Source of the DNA: Candidatus Falkowbacteria bacterium CG02_land_8_20_14_3_00_36_14
GTDB taxonomy: Bacteria > Patescibacteriota > Patescibacteriia > Patescibacteriales > UM-FILTER-36-11
Direction of reading: 5' to 3'
Length of the DNA stretch: 26,127 nt
Assembly (NCBI GenBank): GCA_002781265.1
Contig: PETS01000036.1
Location: forward strand, 1 to 26,127
Each line of letters starts with the position of its first letter. The stretch's first letter is position 1. Positions 6,315-13,062 of this stretch are shown in pieces. The notes below the pieces were generated by a model. That model was not told the origin of the DNA, ran no database searches, and worked only from the letters and a program-made list of their open reading frames with translations. The translations under genes were made by a program, and so were the position numbers.

Positions 6315-6782
6315 ATGAGAGGAAAACAAGCGCCTAAAAGAAAAATTGAAGGAGACGCGAAATATAACGATGTTGATATCGCTAAATTTATAAATTATAT
6401 TATGATCGGAGGCAAGAAAACCGTAGCGCAGAAAATCGTTTACGGCGCTTTTGATATTATCAAAGAACAAACTAAGCAGGATCCCAGGCATGTATTCAGC
6501 AAAGCGCTTAAAAAGGTATCGCCCTTAGTGGAAGTGAGAGGCAAAAGAATCGGTGGCGCGAATTATCAAGTGCCTTTCCAAGTTCGGGGCGAGCGTCGTT
6601 TTAATTTGGGATGCAAATGGATAATTGAAGCCGCTGCCGGTCGGAAAGGAAAGCCGATGCATGAGAAACTAGCTGCGGAAATTATGGATGCCGTTAAAGA
6701 AGAAGGAGCGGCTTATAAAAAGAAAGAAAGCGTCCACAGAATGGCCGAAGCCAACAAGGCCTTTGCTCACTTTGCGCGCTAA
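6315..6782 (+). CDS. rpsG: Ribosomal protein uS7
   Basis: 155 residues, the usual length. It nucleates assembly of the 30S head by binding the 3' domain of 16S rRNA. It starts MRGKQAPKRKIE and carries the family signatures GGANYQVP and VHRMAEANKAFAHF. It follows rpsL by 20 nt and is surely co-transcribed. It has no Shine-Dalgarno. In a typical str operon fusA follows directly; here a small membrane-protein gene and a candidate terminator intervene. Confidence 0.98.
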   Translation: MRGKQAPKRKIEGDAKYNDVDIAKFINYIMIGGKKTVAQKIVYGAFDIIKEQTKQDPRHVFSKALKKVSPLVEVRGKRIGGANYQVPFQVRGERRFNLGCKWIIEAAAGRKGKPMHEKLAAEIMDAVKEEGAAYKKKESVHRMAEANKAFAHFAR

Positions 6783-6841
6783 GTATTAATTTTATTTATT
6801 TTATATAAAGTTAAGTTCATTTAAAAAATAAGGAGGAAGAG

Positions 6842-7069
6842 ATGAAAGAGAAAAGAGAGATTGGTTATTATTTATTTCCGAATTTTTCGGGATTGTTAAT
6901 TGCGTCTTTCATTGTATTGTGTGACTCACTCTCCAATGATTTTATTAGTGAATCGCCACTGAATATGCTTTTTACTAACTTTGGAAAGATAACAAATTTT
7001 ATTCTGGTTTTCGGTTGCATCGCCCTTGTTTGGATTATTATCTTAATCTCGGAAAAGTTAAAAAAATAA
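6842..7069 (+). CDS. Unknown small membrane protein with a strong Shine-Dalgarno
   Basis: A 75-residue protein I do not recognise. Two hydrophobic stretches (about 13-29 and 49-70) predict two membrane helices joined by a polar, Asn/Ser-rich loop; the ends are rich in Lys and Glu. A near-perfect Shine-Dalgarno AAGGAGGAAGAG sits just before the ATG. That is exceptional here, where nearly every other gene lacks one. Codon choice also seems less A/T-skewed than in the neighbours. A hairpin terminator follows at once (7075-7102). It sits inside the str block between rpsG and fusA, an unusual place. The initiation signal and composition suggest either recent acquisition or a distinct mode of expression; neither is proven. 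Confidence 0.7.
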   Translation: MKEKREIGYYLFPNFSGLLIASFIVLCDSLSNDFISESPLNMLFTNFGKITNFILVFGCIALVWIIILISEKLKK

Positions 7070-7074
7070 AATCC

Positions 7075-7102
7075 GGGGCAACGTAGTTTCGCCCCACTTT
7101 TT
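7075..7102 (+). terminator. Intrinsic terminator after the small membrane protein
   Basis: GGGGC (7075-7079) pairs with GCCCC (7091-7095), and an inner AAC/GTT pairing extends the stem across a bulge; TTTTT follows at 7098-7102. It would end the rpsL-rpsG transcript before fusA. Confidence 0.6.
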
Positions 7103-7205
7103 AAAAATAATATTTTCAGATAAATTATATAAATTATTATTTTTAATAAATTTATAAATTGGAAATTAATAATTGTTTAAAATTTAAAATTAAAATCCCC
7201 TTACC

Positions 7206-7222
7206 CCCCCTTATCAAGGGGG
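7206..7222 (+). repeat. 7-bp G/C hairpin just upstream of the fusA start
   Basis: CCCCCTT (7206-7212) pairs perfectly with AAGGGGG (7216-7222) around ATC. It ends 11 nt before the fusA ATG, where a Shine-Dalgarno would normally lie. It may influence fusA translation or be an inserted repeat. Confidence 0.6.
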
Positions 7223-7233
7223 CAATAAAAATT

Positions 7234-9315
7234 ATGTCTAGAGAATATAGTTTAGAAAATACAAGAAATATAGGGATTATCGCCCATATTGACGCCGGCA
7301 AAACTACCGTTTCCGAGCGTATTTTGTTTTACACGGGCAAAAAACATAAGATCGGCGAGGTGCACGATGGCGAAGCGGAAATGGACTGGATGGAGCAGGA
7401 ACAGGAAAGAGGCATCACTATTACTTCGGCCGCCACCACTTGTTTTTGGAAAAACGTCAGAATAAATATTATTGATACCCCCGGCCATGTTGATTTCACC
7501 GCCGAAGTGGAAAGGTCTTTGCGCGTGCTTGACGGCGGTGTAGTGATTTTTGACGGCGTAGCCGGAGTGGAACCGCAATCAGAAACAGTTTGGCACCAGG
7601 CGGATAAATATAATGTGCCGCGCATCGCTTTTATTAATAAATTAGACAGAACCGGAGCGGATTTTTTCAAAGACTTGGAATCAATCCACAAGCGATTGAC
7701 AAAAAATGCCTATCCCATACAGCTGCCGATCGGGGTGGAAAGCGAATTTAAAGGGATTATTGATTTATTTGAAAGGAAAGCGCGTATCTATCAGGATGAT
7801 CTTGGCACTAAATGGGAAGACTCAAATGTGCCCGATAATATGTCTAAGATAACGGAAGAATACCGCCGCAAACTAATTGAAGCTATTGTGGAAAATAATG
7901 AAGAATTAATGAATAAGTATTTAGCCGGCCAAGCCATTGAATCGGATATTTTAAAAAAAGAGCTGCGCCAGGAGGTTTGCGCCGGCAGAATAGTGCCGGT
8001 GCTGTGCGGGAGCGCTTTAAAGAACAAAGGCGTCCAGTTTTTATTGGATGCCGTAGAAGATTTTCTTCCCTCGCCGTTGGAAGTGCCGGCCATAGAAGGT
8101 TTTGATCCTAATAATGAAGATAAAAAAATTGCCGTTAAACCGAGCGATGAGGAAAAATTCGCTGCCTTGGCTTTTAAAATCGCCACTGATCCTTTTGTGG
8201 GAAAATTATGTTTTATCAGAGTTTATAGCGGAATTTTAAAATCCGGCTCTTATGTCTTAAATTCTTCCAATGGAAAAAAGGAGCGCATTGGCCGGATTGT
8301 CAGGATGCATGCCAATCACCGGGAAGAAGTTGAAGAAGTTTATGCCGGCGAAATTGCCGCTATTATCGGTTTAAAAGAAACTACCACTGGTAATACATTG
8401 TGCGATGAAGACAGGCCGGTGCTTCTGGAATCAATATTTTTTCCAGAACCGGTTATATCAATCGCCGTTGAACCGAAAACCAAGGCCGATCAGGAAAAGA
8501 TGGGTATGGCTTTAGCTAAACTATCAGAAGAAGATCCGACTTTTAGGGTAAAAACAGATGAGGAAGTTAATCAGACTTTAATATCCGGCATGGGAGAACT
8601 GCATTTGGATATTATTATTGATAGAATGAAAAGAGAATTTAATGTGGAGGCTAATATCGGACAGCCGCAGGTGGCGTATAGAGAAACTATTAAGAAAGAA
8701 GCCGAGGCCGAGGGAAAATATATCAGGCAATCAGGAGGCCGAGGCCAATACGGGCATTGCTGGCTTCGGGTTTTACCGCAGGCAGAAGGCAAGGGGTTTG
8801 AATTTGATAATAAAATTAAGGGTGGAGATATCCCAAGGGAATATATTCCCGCCATTGAAAAAGGGGTCAAAGAAGCGATGGACAAAGGTGTATTGGCCGG
8901 TTATCCCATGGTAGATATAAAAGTGGAAGTTTTTGACGGTTCCTATCATGAAGTGGATTCTTCGGAAGGAGCATTTAAAATTGCCGGATCAATGGCCTTC
9001 CAAGAAGCGTCTCGCCATGCCGATCCGATTATTTTAGAACCGATTATGAAAGTGGTGGCCATTACCCCGGAAAATTTTATGGGGGATGTTATCGGCGATT
9101 TAAATTCAAAAAGGGGGCAGGTGGAAGAAATGGGAGACAGGGGGCAGGTAAAGGAAATTACCGCCAAGGTTCCGCTGGCTTCTATGTTCGGCTATGCTAC
9201 GCAACTTAGGTCCATGACCCAAGGCCGGGCTAATTACAGCATGGAATTTTCCCATTATAGCGAAGTGCCCAAAAATGTAACTCAGGAAATAATGAATGCT
9301 AAAGAGAAAAAATAA
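7234..9315 (+). CDS. fusA: Translation elongation factor G
   Basis: A 693-residue GTPase that drives translocation of tRNA and mRNA on the ribosome and helps recycle it. The G motifs are complete: AHIDAGKTT (from residue 17), the switch I Thr in RGITI, DTPGHVDF, and NKLDRTG. Domains II-V follow in normal order, including ISGMGELHLDI and, near the C-terminus, MTQGRANYSMEFSHY. I chose the ATG at 7234 (MSREYSLENTRNIG), the standard EF-G start; an in-frame ATG at 7159 would add 25 residues translated through the G/C hairpin, with no family support. Unlike a classic str operon, fusA is cut off from rpsG by a terminator and from tuf by an orphan gene with its own promoter. Confidence 0.98.
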   Translation: MSREYSLENTRNIGIIAHIDAGKTTVSERILFYTGKKHKIGEVHDGEAEMDWMEQEQERGITITSAATTCFWKNVRINIIDTPGHVDFTAEVERSLRVLDGGVVIFDGVAGVEPQSETVWHQADKYNVPRIAFINKLDRTGADFFKDLESIHKRLTKNAYPIQLPIGVESEFKGIIDLFERKARIYQDDLGTKWEDSNVPDNMSKITEEYRRKLIEAIVENNEELMNKYLAGQAIESDILKKELRQEVCAGRIVPVLCGSALKNKGVQFLLDAVEDFLPSPLEVPAIEGFDPNNEDKKIAVKPSDEEKFAALAFKIATDPFVGKLCFIRVYSGILKSGSYVLNSSNGKKERIGRIVRMHANHREEVEEVYAGEIAAIIGLKETTTGNTLCDEDRPVLLESIFFPEPVISIAVEPKTKADQEKMGMALAKLSEEDPTFRVKTDEEVNQTLISGMGELHLDIIIDRMKREFNVEANIGQPQVAYRETIKKEAEAEGKYIRQSGGRGQYGHCWLRVLPQAEGKGFEFDNKIKGGDIPREYIPAIEKGVKEAMDKGVLAGYPMVDIKVEVFDGSYHEVDSSEGAFKIAGSMAFQEASRHADPIILEPIMKVVAITPENFMGDVIGDLNSKRGQVEEMGDRGQVKEITAKVPLASMFGYATQLRSMTQGRANYSMEFSHYSEVPKNVTQEIMNAKEKK

Positions 9316-9330
9316 ATCATTTTAGCCATT

Positions 9331-9403
9331 AGACCTGTTGTTTAATAATTTTTCTACTGAAATTTTTTTATTTCGCCATGAAATTTTATTAAGCAACAAG
9401 TCT
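9331..9403 (+). repeat. Large stem-loop after fusA
   Basis: The arm at 9331-9348 (AGACCTGTTGTTTAATAA) and the arm at 9386-9403 form an 18-bp stem with one mismatch and one G-T pair, around a 37-nt loop that has its own small hairpin (ATTTC/GAAAT). No good T-run follows, so a simple intrinsic terminator is doubtful; it may protect the 3' end of the fusA mRNA. Confidence 0.55.
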
Positions 9404-9411
9404 ATTAATAT

Positions 9412-9440
9412 TTGACGATTGAAGTATTTTAATATAAAAT
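9412..9440 (+). promoter_or_regulatory. Promoter of the orphan gene before tuf
   Basis: TTGACG (9412-9417) and TAAAAT (9435-9440) are spaced by 17 nt, one of the best matches in the window. The start near 9447 leaves a leader of about 22 nt to the ATG at 9469. It may also serve tuf. Confidence 0.7.
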
Positions 9441-9468
9441 AAGAGCATAATTTTTTTGTAGTTAATTT

Positions 9469-9930
9469 ATGCACAATCAATTACAGAAAATAATTAATTT
9501 AATAAAAAAAACCGGTGATCGGATAATTATTTTTGATAATGCCAATGCTGACAATTCTTATGTAATAATGGATTATAATGAATATGAAAAGTTGATTATC
9601 GGCAAAAGTGAAGTGAGGGGGTTGACAAAGAATGAATTACTTGATAAAATAAATCGCAATATTGCTATTTGGAAAAGTGATAAAGATTTTGATAATTTAA
9701 ATAGTTTTTACGACATAAAAGGAGATAATGATAATATTAATATTAATAATGACGCAGATTATATAGAAAAAGATTTTTTAATATCTTTTAAAAACGAGAT
9801 AGATAAAAAAGTTGATAATAAATCTAGAAAAGAAAAGAATAATAATTGGTCTATACCAAAAGTTATTAAGCAGTCAGCCGAAGAAGTGATAGATGAAGAT
9901 AAGCGGTATTTAGAAGAAATTCCTTATTAA
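9469..9930 (+). CDS. Conserved-looking orphan with Phd/YefM-like N-terminus
   Basis: A 153-residue acidic soluble protein. The first half (about 5-45) has GDRIIIFDNAN and YVIMDYNEYEKLI, which resembles the strand-strand-helix of Phd/YefM antitoxins and similar small regulators (compare the 'VVLM..eYe.L' pattern). The middle (about 80-135) is low-complexity, rich in Asn, Asp and Lys and probably disordered. The C-terminus ends EDKRYLEEIPY. No toxin gene is next to it: tuf follows on the same strand. It has its own good promoter and lies between fusA and tuf, where most bacteria have no gene. A role linked to elongation-factor supply is conceivable but not shown. It has no Shine-Dalgarno. Confidence 0.7.
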   Translation: MHNQLQKIINLIKKTGDRIIIFDNANADNSYVIMDYNEYEKLIIGKSEVRGLTKNELLDKINRNIAIWKSDKDFDNLNSFYDIKGDNDNININNDADYIEKDFLISFKNEIDKKVDNKSRKEKNNNWSIPKVIKQSAEEVIDEDKRYLEEIPY

Positions 9931-10043
9931 TAAAAAAAGATTTATAATTTTAATAAAATTAATTATAGCGACTGGTTGTCCTTAATTATTCCGGACAAAA
10001 AACTCTCGGTAATTAACTTTGAGGGGTCGTGAGCAATAAAAAA

Positions 10044-11231
10044 ATGGCAGAAAAATTTGAACGAACAAAACCCCATGTCAATGTTGGCACTATCGGCCAC
10101 GTTGATCATGGCAAAACAACTTTAACAGCGGCTATATTAAAAGTATTAGCTGCTAATGGGCTTAAAGCTTCCGAGAAAAGCGTTGATCAAATTGATTCCG
10201 CTCCGGAAGAAAAAGCGCGCGGTATTACCATTGCCACCGCTCATGTTGAATATGAATCTACTAACCGCCATTATGCCCACGTAGATTGCCCCGGTCATGC
10301 TGATTATGTAAAAAATATGATTACCGGCGCGGCGCAGATGGATGGCGCTGTTTTAGTAGTAGCCGCCACCGACGGGCCGATGCCGCAAACCAGAGAGCAT
10401 ATTCTTCTGGCCCGGCAAGTTGGCGTTCCTTATATAGTGGTATTTTTAAATAAATGCGATATGGTTGAAGATAAAGAATTAATTGATTTAGTGGAAGAAG
10501 AAATAAGAGATTTGCTGAAAAAATATGAATTTCCGGGAGATACTACTCCTATTATCCGCGGTTCAGCCTTAAAAGCTTTGGAAAATCCATCCGGAGATGA
10601 TGCCAAACCAATCCTTGATTTAATAAAATCATTAGATGAATTTATCCCCGAACCGAAGAGAGATGTGGATCATCCATTTTTAATGCCGATTGAAGATATT
10701 TTTTCCATTGAAGGGCGCGGTACCGTTGTTACCGGCAGGATTGAAAGAGGCATTATAAAAGTAAATGAAGAAATTGAAATTATCGGCTTGCGGGATACTG
10801 CCAAAACTGTTGTTATCAGCATTGAAATGTTTAATAAATCTTTAGATGAAGGCCGGGCCGGAGATAATGCCGGTTTGTTGCTACGAGGAATAAAAAAGGA
10901 TGAAGTAGAAAGAGGGCAAGTTTTAGCCAAACCGGGAACGATTACTCCCCATACTGAATTTGAAGGTGAAGTTTATATTTTGACAAAAGAAGAAGGCGGC
11001 CGGCACAAACCATTTTTTAAAGGTTATAAACCGCAGTTTTACATCAGGACTACTGATGTCACCGGCGAAGTGCAATTGCCGGAGGGGACGGAAATGGTAA
11101 TGCCTGGCGATACGATTAATTTACAAATTAAATTAATTTCTCCGATTGCTTTAAATGAAAAACAAAGATTTGCCATTCGTGAAGGCGGAAAAACGGTTGG
11201 TGCCGGGGTAGTTGTTAAGATTATTAAATAA
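10044..11231 (+). CDS. tuf: Translation elongation factor Tu
   Basis: A 395-residue GTPase that delivers aminoacyl-tRNA to the ribosome. The motifs are complete: GHVDHGKTT, RGITIATAH, DCPGHADY, NKCDM, and the domain II/III signatures GRGTVVTGRIERG and FFKGYKPQFYIRTTDVTG. I chose the ATG at 10044 (MAEKFERTKPHVNVG), the family-standard start. An in-frame GTG at 10029 would add MSNKK and sits 4 nt after GAGG in GAGGGG, so it cannot be excluded. It is preceded by the orphan gene at 9469 and followed by a long hairpin terminator, so it probably ends its transcript. Confidence 0.97.
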   Translation: MAEKFERTKPHVNVGTIGHVDHGKTTLTAAILKVLAANGLKASEKSVDQIDSAPEEKARGITIATAHVEYESTNRHYAHVDCPGHADYVKNMITGAAQMDGAVLVVAATDGPMPQTREHILLARQVGVPYIVVFLNKCDMVEDKELIDLVEEEIRDLLKKYEFPGDTTPIIRGSALKALENPSGDDAKPILDLIKSLDEFIPEPKRDVDHPFLMPIEDIFSIEGRGTVVTGRIERGIIKVNEEIEIIGLRDTAKTVVISIEMFNKSLDEGRAGDNAGLLLRGIKKDEVERGQVLAKPGTITPHTEFEGEVYILTKEEGGRHKPFFKGYKPQFYIRTTDVTGEVQLPEGTEMVMPGDTINLQIKLISPIALNEKQRFAIREGGKTVGAGVVVKIIK

Positions 11232-11241
11232 GATAGATATA

Positions 11242-11280
11242 AATCCGTTCATACTGAAATATGGACGGATTGAATTTATT
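11242..11280 (+). terminator. Terminator of tuf
   Basis: A 12-pair stem joins 11242-11253 (AATCCGTTCATA) to 11260-11271 (TATGGACGGATT) around CTGAAA, with one T-G pair. A broken T-tract (TTTATTTTTATTGTTT) begins 3 nt later. It separates tuf from rpsJ. Confidence 0.7.
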
Positions 11281-11315
11281 TTTATTGTTTATTAATAAAT
11301 TAATATTATAATTAA

Positions 11316-11684
11316 ATGACCGAAATTAAAGGAAAGCGGAAGATTAAACCGGAAACTTCTATTAATAAAGATGAGGACTTTAAGCAAAGAATCAGAATTA
11401 AGATTAAAGCGTTTGATCATAAAATAATTGATCAATCAACCAAAACAATTGTTGAAACAGCTCAAAGAAGCGGGGCGGAAATTTTTGGGCCGATACCATT
11501 GCCGACTGAAAAGAAGAAGTATACGATTAATCGTTCAACTTTTGCGCATAAAGACGCCCGTGATCAATATGAAATAAGAACGCATAAAAGATTGGTTGAC
11601 ATTATTGAGCCTTCAGTCGAAACCATTAATGCTTTAACTAATTTAAGTCTTCCGGCCGGCGTTGACGTGGAAATAAAAATGTAG
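11316..11684 (+). CDS. rpsJ: Ribosomal protein uS10
   Basis: 122 residues; a 30S head protein that in other bacteria also contacts NusB/NusG in transcription antitermination. The core starts at about residue 24 (QRIRIKIKAFDHK) and carries GPIPLPT and the IEPSVETINAL end. The family is about 102 residues, so this copy has an N-terminal extension of about 20 charged residues; no internal ATG gives the short form. The gene is separated from tuf by a terminator and from rplC by 312 nt that hold a large hairpin, a promoter and a candidate attenuator. It ends in TAG. Confidence 0.97.
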   Translation: MTEIKGKRKIKPETSINKDEDFKQRIRIKIKAFDHKIIDQSTKTIVETAQRSGAEIFGPIPLPTEKKKYTINRSTFAHKDARDQYEIRTHKRLVDIIEPSVETINALTNLSLPAGVDVEIKM

Positions 11685-11753
11685 TCTTATTTTTTAAATT
11701 ATTAAAATAAATTATTATTTTAAATAATGGTGTTAACGATTATTTAAGTAACA

Positions 11754-11796
11754 CCCCTCCCCAGTCTGATTTTATTAAAATCAGACTGGGGAGGGG
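11754..11796 (+). repeat. Perfect 20-bp GC-rich inverted repeat
   Basis: The left arm 11754-11773 (CCCCTCCCCAGTCTGATTTT) is fully complementary to 11777-11796 around a 3-nt loop ATT. No T-run follows, so it is not a standard terminator. The arm's foot is strongly C-rich, unlike the AT-rich flanks. It could be an RNA-processing or stability element, or an inserted palindromic repeat. Confidence 0.9.
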
Positions 11797-11900
11797 TAAG
11801 TGCTAAAATAATATTAATGCTTTATTTGGAGGTATAATTCAGCAATAAACACGAATAATACTAAAACTAATACGGATTTACGCTTAAAATTTATATAAAT

Positions 11901-11928
11901 TTGTGTAAATAAGCTTATTAATTATAGT
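11901..11928 (+). promoter_or_regulatory. Promoter of the rplC (S10/spc) operon
   Basis: TTGTGT (11901-11906) and TATAGT (11923-11928) are 16 nt apart. The start near 11935 gives a leader of about 62 nt before the rplC ATG, including the hairpin at 11947-11969. Confidence 0.5.
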
Positions 11929-11946
11929 TGTGCAAAGCGTGTGTTT

Positions 11947-11980
11947 GCTGGTTTTGTGAAAATACCAGCTTTTATTTTTT
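11947..11980 (+). terminator. Hairpin plus U-tract in the rplC leader (candidate attenuator)
   Basis: GCTGGT (11947-11952) pairs with ACCAGC (11964-11969), with an inner TTT/AAA pairing possible, followed by TTTTTATTTTTT-like sequence (11970-11980). It is a proper intrinsic terminator placed between the probable promoter and the first codon of rplC, which fits attenuation. Confidence 0.7.
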
Positions 11981-11996
11981 AAAAATTTATATATTT

Positions 11997-13028
11997 ATGA
12001 AATTTATATTAGGAAAAAAAATAGAAATGGCTCAGATTTGGCAGGGAGATAAAGTTGCCGCAGTGACAAAAGTTGAGGCTGGTCCTTGCGTTATCGCGCA
12101 GATAAAGGGTAAAACAAAAGACGGCTATGAAGCGATGCAAATAGGATTCGGAGCAAAAAAGGAAAAAAATATCAAAAAACCCCAAATCGGCCATATGAAA
12201 AAAATATCCACTCAAGCCATTGCGTCTGCCATAGGAGGCAAGGGCTCTGTTTCCGGCGGAAAAAAAAATTTAAAATATTTAAGAGAGTTTAGGATTGATA
12301 ATATAAATAAAGATTTAAAAGTTGGCGATATAATAAATGTCAGCACTTTTGCCTTAAATGACGTAATTAATGTTTCCGGCATTTCTAAGGGCAAGGGATT
12401 CCAAGGCGTAGTTAAAAGATTTAAATTAAGCGGCGCTCCCGCCACCCATGGGAATAAAGACCAGCTGCGAATGACCGGCTCTATTGGCTCTTCCGGGCCG
12501 GCCCATGTATTTAAAAACAGAAGAATGCCCGGTCGGATGGGAGGAGATAAAAAAACTATCAGTAATTTAAAAATTATTAATATTGACGCGCCCAATAATT
12601 TGTTATATATCAAAGGCGCGGTTCCGGGCATAAAAGGCGGATTATTGCTGATTACCGGAGACGGTGAATTAAAAGTAGAAAAAATATCCCCGGAAAGCAA
12701 CGCGAGAGAAAATAAAAAAGCAGGCAACCAAGCAAGCAAGGATTTGGCTAAAAATCAAGTTGGCAAAGACAGATTTGCCAATTTAGCCCAGGAAATAAAA
12801 GATAAGATTTCCCAGCCGCGGATTATTAAATCAATTAATATATTAGAAGAAAAAAATAATTTAGATTTGGTAAGCATGATAGCTAAAGTAATTAATAAAG
12901 AAATTGAATATTCCCAATTAAAAAATCACTTAATGGAATTTTATAATTTTGACGAAGCTAAGGCCGGAGAATTGGATAAGGAATTAAAAGAAAAAGTTTT
13001 TATAGAGGTATCAGATTATTTGCAATAG
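11997..13028 (+). CDS. rplC: Ribosomal protein uL3 with long C-terminal extension
   Basis: 343 residues. The uL3 core (about 1-222) has the normal start MKFILGKK, the central SKGKGFQGVVKR and ATHGNKDQLR loop near the peptidyl-transferase centre, and GRMGG. Bacterial uL3 is about 205-215 residues, so some 120 residues (about 223-343, encoded by 12663-13028) are additional. They form a charged linker (EN/K/A/Q-rich, about 232-256) followed by what reads as helical segments (FANLAQEIKDKI, DLVSMIAKVINKEI, ELDKELKEKVFIEVSDYL). No stop or frame break separates them. I chose the ATG at 11997 from the family start; an upstream TTG at 11928 would be read through the attenuator. It ends in TAG. Confidence 0.95.
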   Translation: MKFILGKKIEMAQIWQGDKVAAVTKVEAGPCVIAQIKGKTKDGYEAMQIGFGAKKEKNIKKPQIGHMKKISTQAIASAIGGKGSVSGGKKNLKYLREFRIDNINKDLKVGDIINVSTFALNDVINVSGISKGKGFQGVVKRFKLSGAPATHGNKDQLRMTGSIGSSGPAHVFKNRRMPGRMGGDKKTISNLKIINIDAPNNLLYIKGAVPGIKGGLLLITGDGELKVEKISPESNARENKKAGNQASKDLAKNQVGKDRFANLAQEIKDKISQPRIIKSINILEEKNNLDLVSMIAKVINKEIEYSQLKNHLMEFYNFDEAKAGELDKELKEKVFIEVSDYLQ

Positions 13029-13062
13029 GCAAAAAAAATAAAAATAAAGTTTAAAGCATTTT

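Larger units (their letters stand above)
11685..11996 (+). other. Long spacer between rpsJ and rplC
   Basis: 312 nt without a gene. In order it holds a small hairpin GGTGTTA/TAACACC (11729-11735 / 11749-11755), a 20-bp perfect hairpin (11754-11796) whose foot overlaps it, an AT-rich stretch, a promoter (11901-11928), and a hairpin with U-tract (11947-11980) directly before rplC. Most bacteria have a short gap between rpsJ and rplC. Confidence 0.75.

Noticed and set aside
9976..9998. Hairpin TTGTCC/GGACAA upstream of tuf as a terminator
   Set aside because: It is followed by A, not T, and the stem is only 6 bp; no function can be supported.
11285..11312. TTGTTT and TATAAT, 16 nt apart, before rpsJ
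   Set aside because: The -10 ends only 3 nt before the rpsJ ATG, so the transcript would start inside the coding sequence.
12212..12739. Open frame of 175 codons on the minus strand
   Set aside because: It lies antisense to the clearly coding rplC and its translation has no family features; it is a by-product of codon use in rplC.
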